A DNA stretch of 56,453 nt from an uncultured Methanobrevibacter sp. GTDB taxonomy: Archaea > Methanobacteriota > Methanobacteria > Methanobacteriales > Methanobacteriaceae. The position numbers were made by a program, and so were the translations under genes. The notes under the pieces were generated by a model. It saw only the letters and a program-made list of their open reading frames with translations. It was not told where the DNA came from and ran no database searches. Positions 47,901 to 56,203 of the stretch are shown here, in pieces (positions within the stretch are counted from its first letter, which is position 1; each line of letters starts with the position of its first letter). Location of the stretch: contig NZ_CAMJUE010000007.1 in the NCBI RefSeq assembly GCF_946408925.1, positions 1 through 56,453 on the forward strand. Reading direction: 5' to 3'.

Positions 47901-50900
47901 TCAAGGCTGCAAGCAACCATACTAACTTTACAGTCACAACAAAACTGCCTTCAAAGGTTACTATTGTTAATGTAACTGATGTTACTGTAGGCGATAATGT
48001 AGTCATCCGTGTAAATGTTACCAAAGGAGCAACAGGCATTGTATCATTGTCCATTTACGGTAAAGTCATTAACATGCCTCTTGTAAACGGCACTGCTAAC
48101 TTTACAGTTTCCAATCTTCCGGCTCGTGAATTCCCATTCACAGTATACTATCGTGGAGATAATAATTACCTGACAAGCAATGGTACAGGCCATGTGACAG
48201 TTAACAAGAAGGTTGCTGCAATAACACTGAACGTTACAAACAGTTATGTTGATGAAGTGGATGTAATCAATGTGACAGTTCCTGAAAATGCAACCGGACA
48301 TGTTTTAATCTCCCTTGGAGAAATGCATGTTTATGCACAAATCAACGGCTCAAATGTATTGAATGTAATCATTACTGAATTGCCTATAGGAGAATACAAT
48401 GTAACAGCCGAATATGTTGGAGATGAAAACTTCACTTCCGCATATGCAAACGCTGCATTCAATGTAACCAAACGTAATGTAAAAATAAACATTACATGTG
48501 ATCCTGTAATCATTGACGGACACCCTGTAACATTCAACATTCAAACAGACTACAACATTACTTCAGTTATAACAATCCGCGTAAACGGTACAAACTACAC
48601 TTCATTTATCCAGAAAGGTAAAGGTACATACACTGTTTACGGATTGAAAACAGGAAGCTACACTGCTGAAGTCTTCTTTGATGGAAATGAACTGTACAAT
48701 GGCACATACAATAAGACTGACTTTGTCATGACTGGTAAATATCCGGTTTCAATTAAAGTTAAAGTTGCAAACATTACTTTAGGTCAGAACGCTACAGTTT
48801 ATGTGAATGTAACTGATATGGAAGGAAATCCTATCAATTCAGGTAATGTAACTCTTAACATTGCAGGTAGGCCTCAAAACAAGGCAGTTGTCAACGGTAA
48901 AGTGAACTTCACTGTAGCTGACTTGATTGCACGTGATTATCACGTAACCGCAACATACTCCGGAACCGATGATTACCTGTCCAATTCAACAAGCACTGAC
49001 TTTACAGTATTCAGAAAAGAATCAGACATAAAGATTAATGTGACAAGCATTAATGTAGGTCAAAACGAAACAATCAAAATCAATGTGACTTCAGGTGCAA
49101 CTGGTATAGTATTAATCGATATCGCCGGTATACGGGTATATGCAAGACTCAACAACAGCTATGTGGAAGTGCTCTTCGATGATTTAGGTGTCGGCACATA
49201 CAATGTTACTGCAACCTACATGGGAGATGACAAATACTTCAACAGCACTACAAACGCTTCATTTACCGTAACAAAATTGGATACTTCAATCATAATCGAA
49301 GGATCCAACATTACAGTGGTCCAGACTGAAACATTCAACATTACAACTTCAGCAAATATAACCTCTGTAATATTCATTGAAATCGACGGTACAAACTACA
49401 CATCATTCATTGAAAACGGTAAAGGTACATTCACAGTTCCATTCGCTTTAGCCGCTAAAAAATACACAGTCTATGTATACCTGCCTGAAAACGACAGGTA
49501 CAATGCGGTTAGAAACTCAACCAACATTACTGTAAGTGCCAAAAAGGCATCTGCAGTGACAGTAAACGCTACAAGCATCACTGTTGGAGATGAAATGACA
49601 ATTTATGTGAATGTGACTGACGGCGCAACAGGCAATGTGGCTGTTTCAATTGCAGGTAACGTTTACAATCTTGTGCTCAACAATAGCAGAGCAAATGTAA
49701 CCATTAAAAACCTGACTGCACGTAACTACCATGTATCTGCAATTTACATAGGTGATGATTACTACCTCTCAAGTAGAGGTACAGCGGACTTTGTCGTAAA
49801 CAAAAAGGTATCTGCACTCAATGTGACTGCAACAAACATCACTGTTGACAGTCCTACAACAATCAGCGTTAAAATCACTAACGGAACAACCGGTGTTGTA
49901 TTGATTGATATCAATGGAACTGACTATTATGCAACCATTGAAAATGGTGCTGCAGTACTGACAGTTAAAAACTTGGTTGTTGGAACATACAATGTAACTG
50001 TAATATATGAGGGTGATGCAAACTACACTTCCTCTGTAAACTCAACCAGGTTCAGTGTTTCCAAACTCAACTCACAAATCACAGTTCAAGTTCTTGGAAA
50101 TGAAAAGGTTGCACAGGGAAATGATGTTTTAATTAATGTGACAGGTCCTAAAGATGCAACAGGCATTGCTATCGTAACCGTAAAACACGGTTCTGAATCT
50201 GAAGACTACACTGTATACATCAACAATGGTGAAGGTCTGCTCATTGTCTCAAAACCTCATGTTGCTCACTACACTGTGACTGCCACATATCAGGAAAACT
50301 ACAAATACCTGTCAAATGTTTCAAACCCTGATGAATTTGAAGTATATGCAAGCGGTGTAGGATTGGATGTGGACACCCACAACATTTATGTTGGTGACAA
50401 TGAAACAATCACAATCTCAGTTCAGGGCAACTATGATGGTAATATTGTAAATATAACCATTGACGGCAACATCAAGTTCACAGCTCCTCTTGTATACAAT
50501 GCTGCAGGCAATGTGAGTGTAGCAAAATACAACTACACTGGAAGATTAGTTGCAGGCATCCATCAGGTTGATGCGGTATTTGTATCAGATGAAGGTGACA
50601 GGAACATCACTCACTCAGGATCTTCCACATTCATTGTATCCAAAAACAACTCAACAGTTGGAATCCTGCCGATTTCAAACATTAAAGTTGGCCAAAATAA
50701 CACAATCGAATTGACAATCCTGCCGAGTGATGCTACAGGAACCATTGATGTTTATGTAAACGGTGAAAGACATACTGTAAATGTCAATAATCTTACTTTA
50801 AAACTCACCGGTTTGGCTGCAGGACATTATGTTGTTCAGGCAATGTATGGTGGAGATGCAAAATACCTCTCATCCAGTGCCAATGCAACATTTGACGTAT

Positions 50901-53900
50901 ACAAGAACAATATCACAGTCAAACTTGAAGTGGTTGACATTAAAGTGGGAGACACACAATACCTCAACGTAACATTGGCTGATGATGCACAGGGTCATGT
51001 ATTGATTAACATCAACGGTACTCGCTACTACGCTGAAATCAGAAACGGTGTGGCCAGTGTCAACGTTACAGGATTGCAGGTTGGCAAACATGATGTCAAT
51101 GTGACATTTGTCGGTGATGATAAGTACTATGCCAACTCAACAACCGGCAGCTTCAATGTGACTAAACTCGATACCTCAATTGTCATTAAAGGATATAACA
51201 TTATTGTCGGTCAGGATGTCGTATTGAACATCACTACTTCTGCAAACCTTACTGAAGTAGTATACATTGAAGTAAATGGTGTAAATCAGACTGCTTTCAT
51301 CAAGGAAGGTAAAGGCAACTTCACCTTAACCGGATTGAATGTAGGTCCTCAAACCGTTAAGGTGTACTTCCCAGGTAACACCCAATACGGTGCTATTGAT
51401 AACGAAACCACATTCACAGTAAGTCCGAAGATTTCAACTTCAATCAATGTGACCGTAGCCGATATAACAGTTGGAGAAAACATTACAGTTTATGTGAATG
51501 CAACCAAAGGAATCAACGGTCCGGTATATGTGACAATTGCAGGAGTGGCATATACTCGTGAGCTTGTTGACGGTAAGGTCAACTTTACAGTACCAGGCCT
51601 AATCGCTCGTGACTATGTAGTGTCAGCATTCTTCATGGGCAACACTGAATATGAGTTATGCAACACTACATCAACATTCAAAGTCCACAAGAAAGACACT
51701 CCAATAACTATTGAAGTTACAGACATCAAGGTTGGAGAAACCGAAATAATCAACGTGACTGTTGACTCCAACGCTACTGGAAACGTACTGATCAGTATTG
51801 GAAGCATTCATGTTTATGCTGATTTAAACAAAGGTAGAGCCAGTGTCAACATCACCGGTTTAGGTGTTGGCAAACACAATGTGACCGTAACCTATGTCGG
51901 AGATGGTAACTACAACGGAAATGAAACAAACGGATCATTTGAAGTGACCAAGCTCAAAACTTCAATTACAATTGAGACAAACAACACTTACATCGGTCAG
52001 CCTGTGGAATTCATAATCAAAACTTCAGCAAACTTCACTGAAGTTGTGACCGTAACCATAGGCAACAAGACTTACCACACATTTGTTGAAAACGGTACAG
52101 GTAGCCTTGTGCTTTATGACTTGCCTGTGGGTCCTCACACTGCTGTTGTAAACTTCCCGGGCAACACTCAATATGATGATGCTGAAAACAGCACAGACTT
52201 TGAAGTATATGCTAAAAAAGCTTCTGAAGTGACCGTTAAAGTTGAAAGCATAACCGTAGGTCAAAACGCAACAATCAGGGTCAACATTACCAAAGGAGCA
52301 ACCGGTAGTGTGACAATTGTTCTTGCAGGTCACGAATACACAAGTGAGGTCAACTCAACCACTGGTGAAGTTACATTCAACATCGAAAACTTAACAGCAC
52401 GTAATTATGTGGTTACAGCAATCTATCATGGTGACACATACTACAACTCCAATTCAAGTGATGCTAAATTCACAGTAAGTAAACTCGCTTCAAGTGTTGA
52501 TCTGGAAGTTAAGGACATTCTTGTTGGGGAAACAGAAATTATCAACGTCACAGTGACACCTGGTGCTACAGGTGTTGTATTGATCAACATCAGCGGCACC
52601 TGCTACTATGCAGATTTAGGAAGCGGAATGCCAACATTCACAATCGAAGGTCTTAAACCGGGCAATTATGAAGCGGTAGTAACCTACATGGGTGATAATA
52701 AATATGCAAACAGCACAGCTTCAAAAACATTCACTGTACAGGCGGAAATCACATTGACTGCAGGTGCAAACAACGGCAATACAACACCTGTCACAGTTGA
52801 TGTGGGCGATGAAAACGCAACCGGTGAGGTAACAGTTGTTGTTGATGGTGTTCCATACACTGCAAAAGTTGAAAACGGCACAGCTACAGTCAATGTAGAC
52901 GGAAGCAATCCGGGCGTTAAAGACGCAACAGTAACATACACTCCTGAAGGAAAAGACCCAATCGTACAGAACACAACAGTTGACATTCCTAAGGTAAGCG
53001 AATATCCTGTCAATGTTGAAGTTGTAAATGTGGATAAGGCAAACGGAACCGCAACCATCAAGGTGCAGGCTCCAAGCGATGCTACCGGAAATGCAACAAT
53101 CAAGATTGGTGATCAGACAATCCCTGTAACTCTTGATGAAAACGGTACTGCAATCGTAACCGTAAAAGACATTCCTGTAGGTTCACATGACATTGACGTA
53201 AGCTATGACGGTGATGACAAGTATGTTTCAAAATCCAACAGAACTCATGTAAACATGCCGATCAACTTACCTACAGTTAATGTTGTGGATCATCTGGTAA
53301 GAGGTTGGAACAGTCAGTTTGATTATGAAGCAGTATTTACAAATGAGTTTGGTGAAGTGCTGGTAAACACTACTGTAACATTTATTGTAAACGGTAAGTC
53401 CTACACTGTAAAAACCGAATCTCATGGTATTGCAAGATTGTCTGAAACATTGCCAGTTGGTGAATATACCATATCTTCAGTTAATCCTGTAACTGGTGAA
53501 AATGTTACCAAAAAACTCAGCATTGTTCCTAGGTTAATATACAATAAGGATTTAACCATGGACTTCCGTGACGGTTCACACTGGGACGTATTGGTAATTG
53601 GTGATGATGGTAAACCTGTGGGTGAGGGTGAAATTATTGATATTTATGTAAACACTATTCATTATGTTTCAAAAACAGATAAGAATGGTTATTCTAATTT
53701 GAAAATCAATTTGAACCCTAAAACCTATGATATAATTGCAGAATATAAGAACTTCAAAGTTAACAATAAATTAGTTGTAAAACAAACTCTTAAATTGGTT
53801 AAAAAGACTGTTTCAGTTAAAAAAGGTAAGAAATTAATCTTAAAAGCTACACTCAAATGGTCTAACGGTAAGGGCATTAGCGGTAAAGTAATTAAATTTA

Positions 53901-54061
53901 AGTTTAATAAGAAAACCTATAAGGCTAAAACCAATTCTAAAGGTCTTGCTAAAGTAACTATTAAAGCTAAAGTTACTAAAAAACTTAAGAAGGGTAAAAA
54001 ATACGCATATTCTGCAACATATGTTACAAACACTCTTAAGGGAAAAGTTAAAATTAAATAA
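38918..54061 (+). CDS. Giant secreted adhesin-like protein: beta-helix region plus about 46 Ig-like domains
   Basis: About 5,047 residues if it starts at ATT 38918, or 5,038 from ATG 38945. ATT is preferred because it has a perfect ribosome binding site and gives a basic n-region (KSK) before the hydrophobic signal core, which ends VVAS-DVDD. Next is a parallel beta-helix region (nt about 39160-40790) with repeats such as NNSASGRGGALYCG, like polymorphic-membrane/pectate-lyase repeats. About 46 tandem Ig-like domains of 85-95 residues follow (nt about 41065-53260), typified by xVGETEIINVTV...ATGxVLI...YNVTxxYxGDxxY. They are dense in N-x-S/T sequons. Two divergent domains and a Lys-rich C-terminal domain (53786-54061, with KTNSKGLAK) close the protein. 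No membrane anchor is visible. A role in surface adhesion is inferred. Confidence 0.88.
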   Translation: MKSKIIIVCMILVMLVSITTVVASDVDDSTTGANDNNLTVQNSVENTVVGSENQEMINTGQDTGGDQEDTLSASSDEDVLSEMDFYQLSYDINHGGSYITLNDDYKYPGTYNEPVEIYYHDNFVLDGQGHTIDGNGKTSIFKIQSYVHNVTFKNIKFINSGKSAIIFDHTYDSIFNSFNFINCTFENNNGNNGGAICCGDIHGVINITNSTFNNNSASGRGGALYCGNVKNMHTTINIENTVFTENHAYGYGGVIYTYQSADLYIKFSNFTRNYGYSEGGVIRNSGILDIDGCNFYSNRAHTSDGGVIFMGQTVATNIKNSRFEDNYSIRRGGVIMSYGVTFDDCVFVNNGVDPDGAGDYGRGGVLFSRDGTNVFRNCNFTGNFAREGGVMCSDYRTFVLSTFACNFDNNSASTNGGVIFSAAKSTTTVSNSYFNNNSAQLGGAILTMYEKGVTTGTFMVQESEFTNNKASIDGGALYIGTSNYQIESTTFRNNTASMGGAIYCGGNNGFVNKCTFESNNAVTGVSVYWKSNNGEIIRSTFKDDYPTRSSVYWEGTGGKISQSAFNGTNVIHIANTASVVLTSNTQTSSSYDGSSVNVEGQASFSLNEFMNAIYNKGVILSQTYMITLNNITVITDVNSLPVFSRIEDDNGNSIKVDENITIFYDNGVQLATTFNNTDYVAYVSNLAIGLHNFTSSGYKTSSFNNIEIKDGKILYLVLNLTVNQTNYGEKVVFTATLVNTTINGTIVFNVNDVNYYQPLINGVSNLTLYNLAPNEYRITATYKEFNQTLNANVTIDVQLRNSTINIIANNITYGGVVTVNITTTNGTTGTVHLFVNNKMYTVTLKNSTAQLNLTNLAGGSYTIFGVYNGDINFNGNYNETSFTVSKLNATITINATNVNMGETAVIRVNMPADANGNILVYVDSKVYSFTRQPIVVTVNNLTAGNHTVRVIYDGNSKYNPNSTSTSFMINKINPKPSIVVRDIKVGDIANITVNLDGATNATGLVLLTINGMQYFTNANKTKATFSISGLAYGKYNVTATYIEDDVYFTNSTNASFKVDYVEITPAFTYSVDEDLNVIANVTVPSDANGDIIIEVDGKNYTSNLVKGVVSVSINGLGGGQYPVKIYFANDTKYLAINTTDSITLRKVDPAIRIGSEHIYVGDNATITVTLPSDATGNVTIFINKNNYDTKPIVNGSATFTVSGLAFGNYTVDANYTGDRKYNSIKKDGILVVRKVDPNPYSYISVEDIFVGETATFNITMPSDLTAKINLTVQGETHVVNITNGFGQINITGLKWGLPVPVHASFLGNEKYLKCERDYTAFSVHRITNYPINITATTNSTSANITVTLPNDANGEGNITIDNRVFPVTYVNGKANVTVDKLVAGQQYVVDAYFTGDDKYTEGGASRTLNSNKTLDYNFTAAAKDIFVGQTAYINVYLPNITNGTITIRVPGRTPYTYNVNETFVNGTYDFPVYNLAAGRYTCYVTYSGNEMYESSTRSGTIVVSKINTSPIISFNTTYVGQNLTIQVTLPSDSNGTVNITINENVYNATVVNGTAYVKIPGLLANTYPASLYYSGNEKYNNRTQPFDVTISKVHEYQFDLGVIDIKVGDNETITIKLPSDIDVDVVISIPGYINETIPLTNGTATFNATGFKVGRYNVTASIKNSVKYIDDDVTRYFTVSPIDDYLFNLHNVNTTIVRDNITFILDLPKDATGNVTVFIFNENHTAEVKGGVATIKVPTTQQGNYQFTISFKEEGKYVYKSQSGYAFVVKTNPNVNLIYNASVDVDKNVTVTFVLDKDATGNVTITSRGVSYTAKLVNGSANVTIKGYPISSTYSPSVSYTGDEKYNPYSGTITITSHKVDDYDITVNVSNITVDDEELVNISIPSDATEDVLVSGNFSDNTISVKLTNGNATFTIKDLPAGTYYINVRYQGYQKYADKNVTKIFRVDKVVPPISLEFVNNDTIVVRLPALANGLANITVGNDLIKTQINITNGVGSLNISGIRPGSYSVNATFLGGARYLQNSTNITIEIPKIKEYLLPITVKDIIVGENATITIEAPFNATGKMNLTINNGDVIEVPIVNGFAIYNATKLAVGKYNVSVSYANVEYEIQTNTSKFEVKQIKTNIETKVTGNSTNIKVNVTLTESVYGGNLTITIDGTHYKFTQITTNKINLTVPSLPGEHAIFIEYSGDENHTYAEDFIPFETFKISDYSLTVDADDLITVVDNNIVTVILPKGIVGEVYIYINDELYDEAAQINSTTGKATLVLDRLPSGNYTIRAAFSSNRYELKENTTNFTVIKLNTTISVNVTDITKDLTEVINVTVNKNATGYVEIFVNNVTFRVKVENGSAILLRSNLDDKVYNVTATYIGDDYYNSNTTNVSFTVSKIPVNITITAKDIVIGQEANFTINTSRPITDQVTVRIGNRNYTAILYNGVGTLIVLGQNIGTHNVTVIYEGDDDYLPANDTINITVHDKLPTSVKVNVTNITVGETVTIYVNVTGAQNGTVTIYMLGNPIVKTVVNGTANFTYPNLAARGYHFTVEYNENTFYKSSTATGDFTVFKKSAPISATVTNATVGDTEYINVYLPTNATGNILLSVNGSNYYSPLKGGVARFNVTGLAIGNHTAHITFRGDDNYLANETDINLTTAKRVLTINITSEKPVIVIGHPVVFIIQTSANVTEVVTVKIIDRTTNAEVSSNNTFVENGKGTYTVLGLAAGNYTAKVIFAGNSQYDRVTNKTNFTVSGKLPTSLNISVANIVLGENATIYVNVTGALTGRVTLNMAGNPQTKDVVDGKVNFTVSGLSARDYHVTVTYVENDNYLTSTNATDFTVYRKNSTVSINATNILVGETEVFNVTVTPGATGYVLISFADFKHYVDINTTNNFLVPVADLPVGEYNVTITYSGDSNYFNSTGNSSFNITKRVTPIVISCNPIIIEGHSVTFAITTNSTITEVVTIRVNGTNYTSFVVNGRGNYTVYNLPSGNHTAYVYLAENSRFKAASNHTNFTVTTKLPSKVTIVNVTDVTVGDNVVIRVNVTKGATGIVSLSIYGKVINMPLVNGTANFTVSNLPAREFPFTVYYRGDNNYLTSNGTGHVTVNKKVAAITLNVTNSYVDEVDVINVTVPENATGHVLISLGEMHVYAQINGSNVLNVIITELPIGEYNVTAEYVGDENFTSAYANAAFNVTKRNVKINITCDPVIIDGHPVTFNIQTDYNITSVITIRVNGTNYTSFIQKGKGTYTVYGLKTGSYTAEVFFDGNELYNGTYNKTDFVMTGKYPVSIKVKVANITLGQNATVYVNVTDMEGNPINSGNVTLNIAGRPQNKAVVNGKVNFTVADLIARDYHVTATYSGTDDYLSNSTSTDFTVFRKESDIKINVTSINVGQNETIKINVTSGATGIVLIDIAGIRVYARLNNSYVEVLFDDLGVGTYNVTATYMGDDKYFNSTTNASFTVTKLDTSIIIEGSNITVVQTETFNITTSANITSVIFIEIDGTNYTSFIENGKGTFTVPFALAAKKYTVYVYLPENDRYNAVRNSTNITVSAKKASAVTVNATSITVGDEMTIYVNVTDGATGNVAVSIAGNVYNLVLNNSRANVTIKNLTARNYHVSAIYIGDDYYLSSRGTADFVVNKKVSALNVTATNITVDSPTTISVKITNGTTGVVLIDINGTDYYATIENGAAVLTVKNLVVGTYNVTVIYEGDANYTSSVNSTRFSVSKLNSQITVQVLGNEKVAQGNDVLINVTGPKDATGIAIVTVKHGSESEDYTVYINNGEGLLIVSKPHVAHYTVTATYQENYKYLSNVSNPDEFEVYASGVGLDVDTHNIYVGDNETITISVQGNYDGNIVNITIDGNIKFTAPLVYNAAGNVSVAKYNYTGRLVAGIHQVDAVFVSDEGDRNITHSGSSTFIVSKNNSTVGILPISNIKVGQNNTIELTILPSDATGTIDVYVNGERHTVNVNNLTLKLTGLAAGHYVVQAMYGGDAKYLSSSANATFDVYKNNITVKLEVVDIKVGDTQYLNVTLADDAQGHVLININGTRYYAEIRNGVASVNVTGLQVGKHDVNVTFVGDDKYYANSTTGSFNVTKLDTSIVIKGYNIIVGQDVVLNITTSANLTEVVYIEVNGVNQTAFIKEGKGNFTLTGLNVGPQTVKVYFPGNTQYGAIDNETTFTVSPKISTSINVTVADITVGENITVYVNATKGINGPVYVTIAGVAYTRELVDGKVNFTVPGLIARDYVVSAFFMGNTEYELCNTTSTFKVHKKDTPITIEVTDIKVGETEIINVTVDSNATGNVLISIGSIHVYADLNKGRASVNITGLGVGKHNVTVTYVGDGNYNGNETNGSFEVTKLKTSITIETNNTYIGQPVEFIIKTSANFTEVVTVTIGNKTYHTFVENGTGSLVLYDLPVGPHTAVVNFPGNTQYDDAENSTDFEVYAKKASEVTVKVESITVGQNATIRVNITKGATGSVTIVLAGHEYTSEVNSTTGEVTFNIENLTARNYVVTAIYHGDTYYNSNSSDAKFTVSKLASSVDLEVKDILVGETEIINVTVTPGATGVVLINISGTCYYADLGSGMPTFTIEGLKPGNYEAVVTYMGDNKYANSTASKTFTVQAEITLTAGANNGNTTPVTVDVGDENATGEVTVVVDGVPYTAKVENGTATVNVDGSNPGVKDATVTYTPEGKDPIVQNTTVDIPKVSEYPVNVEVVNVDKANGTATIKVQAPSDATGNATIKIGDQTIPVTLDENGTAIVTVKDIPVGSHDIDVSYDGDDKYVSKSNRTHVNMPINLPTVNVVDHLVRGWNSQFDYEAVFTNEFGEVLVNTTVTFIVNGKSYTVKTESHGIARLSETLPVGEYTISSVNPVTGENVTKKLSIVPRLIYNKDLTMDFRDGSHWDVLVIGDDGKPVGEGEIIDIYVNTIHYVSKTDKNGYSNLKINLNPKTYDIIAEYKNFKVNNKLVVKQTLKLVKKTVSVKKGKKLILKATLKWSNGKGISGKVIKFKFNKKTYKAKTNSKGLAKVTIKAKVTKKLKKGKKYAYSATYVTNTLKGKVKIK
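46076..50065 (+). repeat. Five copies of a three-domain cassette within the giant gene
   Basis: Fifteen consecutive Ig-like domains repeat in the order C-A-B. C domains read like F-I-T-TSANxTEVVxI and end VENGKGTxTV. A domains read TVGxNxTIYVNVT and (A)RxYHVT. B domains read VGETExINVTVxxxATGxVLIxI. The period is about 266 residues (about 800 bp). Copies differ too much at DNA level to be recent exact duplicates. Confidence 0.75.
51167..52744 (+). repeat. Two further copies of the three-domain cassette
   Basis: Six domains continue the C-A-B order: LDTSIVIKG..., ISTSINVTVADITVG..., KDTPITIEVTDIKVGETE..., then LKTSITIETN..., KASEVTVKVESITVG... and LASSVDLEVKDILVGETE.... A B-type domain at 50906-51166 precedes them. 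Three non-cassette domains (50066-50905) separate this block from the first. Confidence 0.7.
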
Positions 54062-54063
54062 AT

Positions 54064-54110
54064 AGGGGATTAAAACACAATCTCTTATTTTATTTTTCTT
54101 ATTTTTTTAC
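54064..54110 (+). terminator. Probable terminator of the giant gene
   Basis: A weak GGGATT/AATCTC stem just after the stop is followed by a T-rich tract (54087-54110). The rest of the gap to 54336 is AT-rich with nothing else evident. Confidence 0.45.
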
Positions 54111-54336
54111 ACCACATTTAAATTAAAAAAAGCTATCATTATTCCACTGTTAATCGAATCAATATTCATTTATATTTATCATAATTATAATTATTTTTAT
54201 TTAAGAAGTGATGCTCAACAAAACAATCCTGCCCATCTATATTCATCAATTCAAATTCAATAATTTTTTAAAATTAGGTTAGTTTAATACTTGTTAGATA
54301 CATAAATTAATTTGAAAATTGAATATAGGTTTTATC

Positions 54337-54930
54337 ATGACAATTACTCATAAACATATTGACGAAATTTTTGAATATGATGGAAGTCAGATTAATCCGT
54401 CATGGGCGTTTCAAGAATTTGGAATATACGGATCATCAATAATAACATGGATTGGTCCTGTTAATATCACTCCGGATAATCTAAAGGATTTTGCTGATGT
54501 CGGTCTTGAAATCAAATCAAATTATATGGTAAATTTCATTTGTGAATTCTTTGATCAGCAACCTACAAACATGAGAATTGCCTATTTAAGACAAAGATTG
54601 TTGGTGATGATTTTCAGAGAGATTCTCACAGAATATGGCGTTGCCACCACTAGGGAAGGTGATGATATATTTGTGGACGGGGCAAAATTATCAATATCTA
54701 TTGCAAGTGTCTCATTGAGTTCTGCAAAAATTCATTTTGCGCTTAACCTTGAAGACAGGGGAACACCAGATGATGTTGAAACAATAGGTTTATATGATAT
54801 TAAAATAAATAATCAACAAGTTTTTACAGAAAATAATATATTGGAATTAATCAATAAAACAGTTTCAAGATTCATTGAAGAGCTTGAAACAATTGAAAAT
54901 GATATAAGCAAAACTAAGGTGTTAGGATGA
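54337..54930 (+). CDS. DUF366 family protein
   Basis: A soluble 197-residue protein of the archaeal DUF366 family, with no known activity. Recognisable parts are [20 protein letters not shown] near the N-terminus and [21 protein letters not shown] in the middle. I start it at ATG 54337; a TTG at 54319 would add six residues. Its stop overlaps queD by 4 bp, and queD overlaps queE by 4 bp. That suggests a role in the same preQ0/archaeosine pathway. Confidence 0.8.
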   Translation: MTITHKHIDEIFEYDGSQINPSWAFQEFGIYGSSIITWIGPVNITPDNLKDFADVGLEIKSNYMVNFICEFFDQQPTNMRIAYLRQRLLVMIFREILTEYGVATTREGDDIFVDGAKLSISIASVSLSSAKIHFALNLEDRGTPDDVETIGLYDIKINNQQVFTENNILELINKTVSRFIEELETIENDISKTKVLG

Positions 54931-55445
54931 AAATTTTAGTAAACGGTATACAATCAAATTTAAGGTTCTCTTCAGCACATGTAATTCCGGGTCATGAATC
55001 ATGCGGATACATTCACGGACACTCCTACTTTGTTGATGTTGAAATTGAAGGTGAACGATCAGGGGACTTTGATTTTGTAGTCGATTTCAAGGATGTTAAA
55101 AAATACACAAAGGCGATTTGTGATGAACTGGACCACAGATTACTGGTTCCGGTTTATAATGATTTAATTGATTTCAAGGACTTTGACAAGAAAAAAAATT
55201 CAATTTTTGAACTGCAAAAGCAAAAGTCTGTTTATTTCAAAATCGAGGATAAGGGATACACAATTCCGGTTGAGGACTGTGTTTTATTGCCTCTTCCTTA
55301 CACTTCAGCCGAAGAGCTGTCAAAGTTTTTCGCTGAAACCTTGGCTAAAAAATTGGCGGAAACTTATGATAATCTGGAATATGTTGCAGTCTGTGTAAAT
55401 GAAGGAATCGGTCAGGGTGCCGAATATAAAAAGGTTTTTGAATGA
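54927..55445 (+). CDS. queD: 6-carboxytetrahydropterin synthase (QueD/PTPS family)
   Basis: QueD converts dihydroneopterin triphosphate to 6-carboxytetrahydropterin, an early step toward preQ0 and archaeosine. Of 172 residues, zinc ligands are H18 (FSSAH), H30 and H32 (YIHGHSY). The catalytic Cys26 lies in HESCGY, and LDHRLL provides the His/Asp pair. An insert of about 30 residues (about 85-115) lengthens it relative to bacterial QueD. Starts and stops overlap neighbours by 4 bp. Confidence 0.9.
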   Translation: MKILVNGIQSNLRFSSAHVIPGHESCGYIHGHSYFVDVEIEGERSGDFDFVVDFKDVKKYTKAICDELDHRLLVPVYNDLIDFKDFDKKKNSIFELQKQKSVYFKIEDKGYTIPVEDCVLLPLPYTSAEELSKFFAETLAKKLAETYDNLEYVAVCVNEGIGQGAEYKKVFE

Positions 55446-56140
55446 AAGCTCCAATCATTGAAATATTTTCTTCATTTCAGGGTGAAGGTCTGCTTATAGG
55501 CGAAAGGCAAATTTTTGTAAGATTTGCCGGATGTAACCTGAATTGCAACTATTGCGACACCAATGACAGTAAATCTGAAAAATCAGGAACTTTGATGACT
55601 CCTGAAGAGGTCTGCGGGGAAATAGAAAAACTGATTACTCCTGACTGCAGAACCATTTCATTTACCGGAGGTGAGCCAAGTCTATATCCTGACTTCATAT
55701 CTGAGGTCAGCAGAAATTTCGATTTAAAAATAATGCTTGAGACTAATGGAACTTTGCCGGATAACATATTGTCAATTGAAAAATTGGATATGGTTTCTCT
55801 GGATATTAAGTTGCCTGAGCATTTTGATAGTGATTTTGATAATTCAATTTTTTTAAATGAAATTAAATCACTAAATTTATTAATAATCAATTCTATAAAT
55901 GTATATTGTAAAGTAGTTATATTGCCATCAACAAGAATAAAGTCATTTAAAGAGGTAGTTGAAAAATTATCACAAAATATTTCGAGCAAAAGCAACCTTA
56001 AAATAATTATCCAACCTTCTAGTCCATTAGGAGAATGGAAAAACCTTAATTTTAAATTATTTGAGTTTTCCGAAGTTGTTGGTCAATATTTTGAAGTTTC
56101 CACCATTCCTCAAATACATAAGATTTTGGATATTGAGTGA
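55442..56140 (+). CDS. queE: 7-carboxy-7-deazaguanine synthase (QueE)
   Basis: This radical SAM enzyme makes 7-carboxy-7-deazaguanine from the QueD product, on the way to preQ0 for archaeosine in tRNA. The 232-residue protein has the family start [21 protein letters not shown] and the 4Fe-4S motif C31-x3-C35-x2-C38. [11 protein letters not shown] provides SAM contacts. It is the last gene of the DUF366-queD-queE unit; queC is not in the window. Confidence 0.93.
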   Translation: MKAPIIEIFSSFQGEGLLIGERQIFVRFAGCNLNCNYCDTNDSKSEKSGTLMTPEEVCGEIEKLITPDCRTISFTGGEPSLYPDFISEVSRNFDLKIMLETNGTLPDNILSIEKLDMVSLDIKLPEHFDSDFDNSIFLNEIKSLNLLIINSINVYCKVVILPSTRIKSFKEVVEKLSQNISSKSNLKIIIQPSSPLGEWKNLNFKLFEFSEVVGQYFEVSTIPQIHKILDIE

Positions 56141-56203
56141 ATTGTTTTTAATATTTTATTGATTTTTATTTTTGGGATAGCAATCGTAAATAGAGGTGTG
56201 AAA

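Noticed and set aside
46076-52744. CRISPR-like regular repetition
   Set aside because: The period is about 265 bp or about 800 bp and lies inside one continuous reading frame. Repeats are protein-level and diverged, with no short identical direct repeats and spacers.
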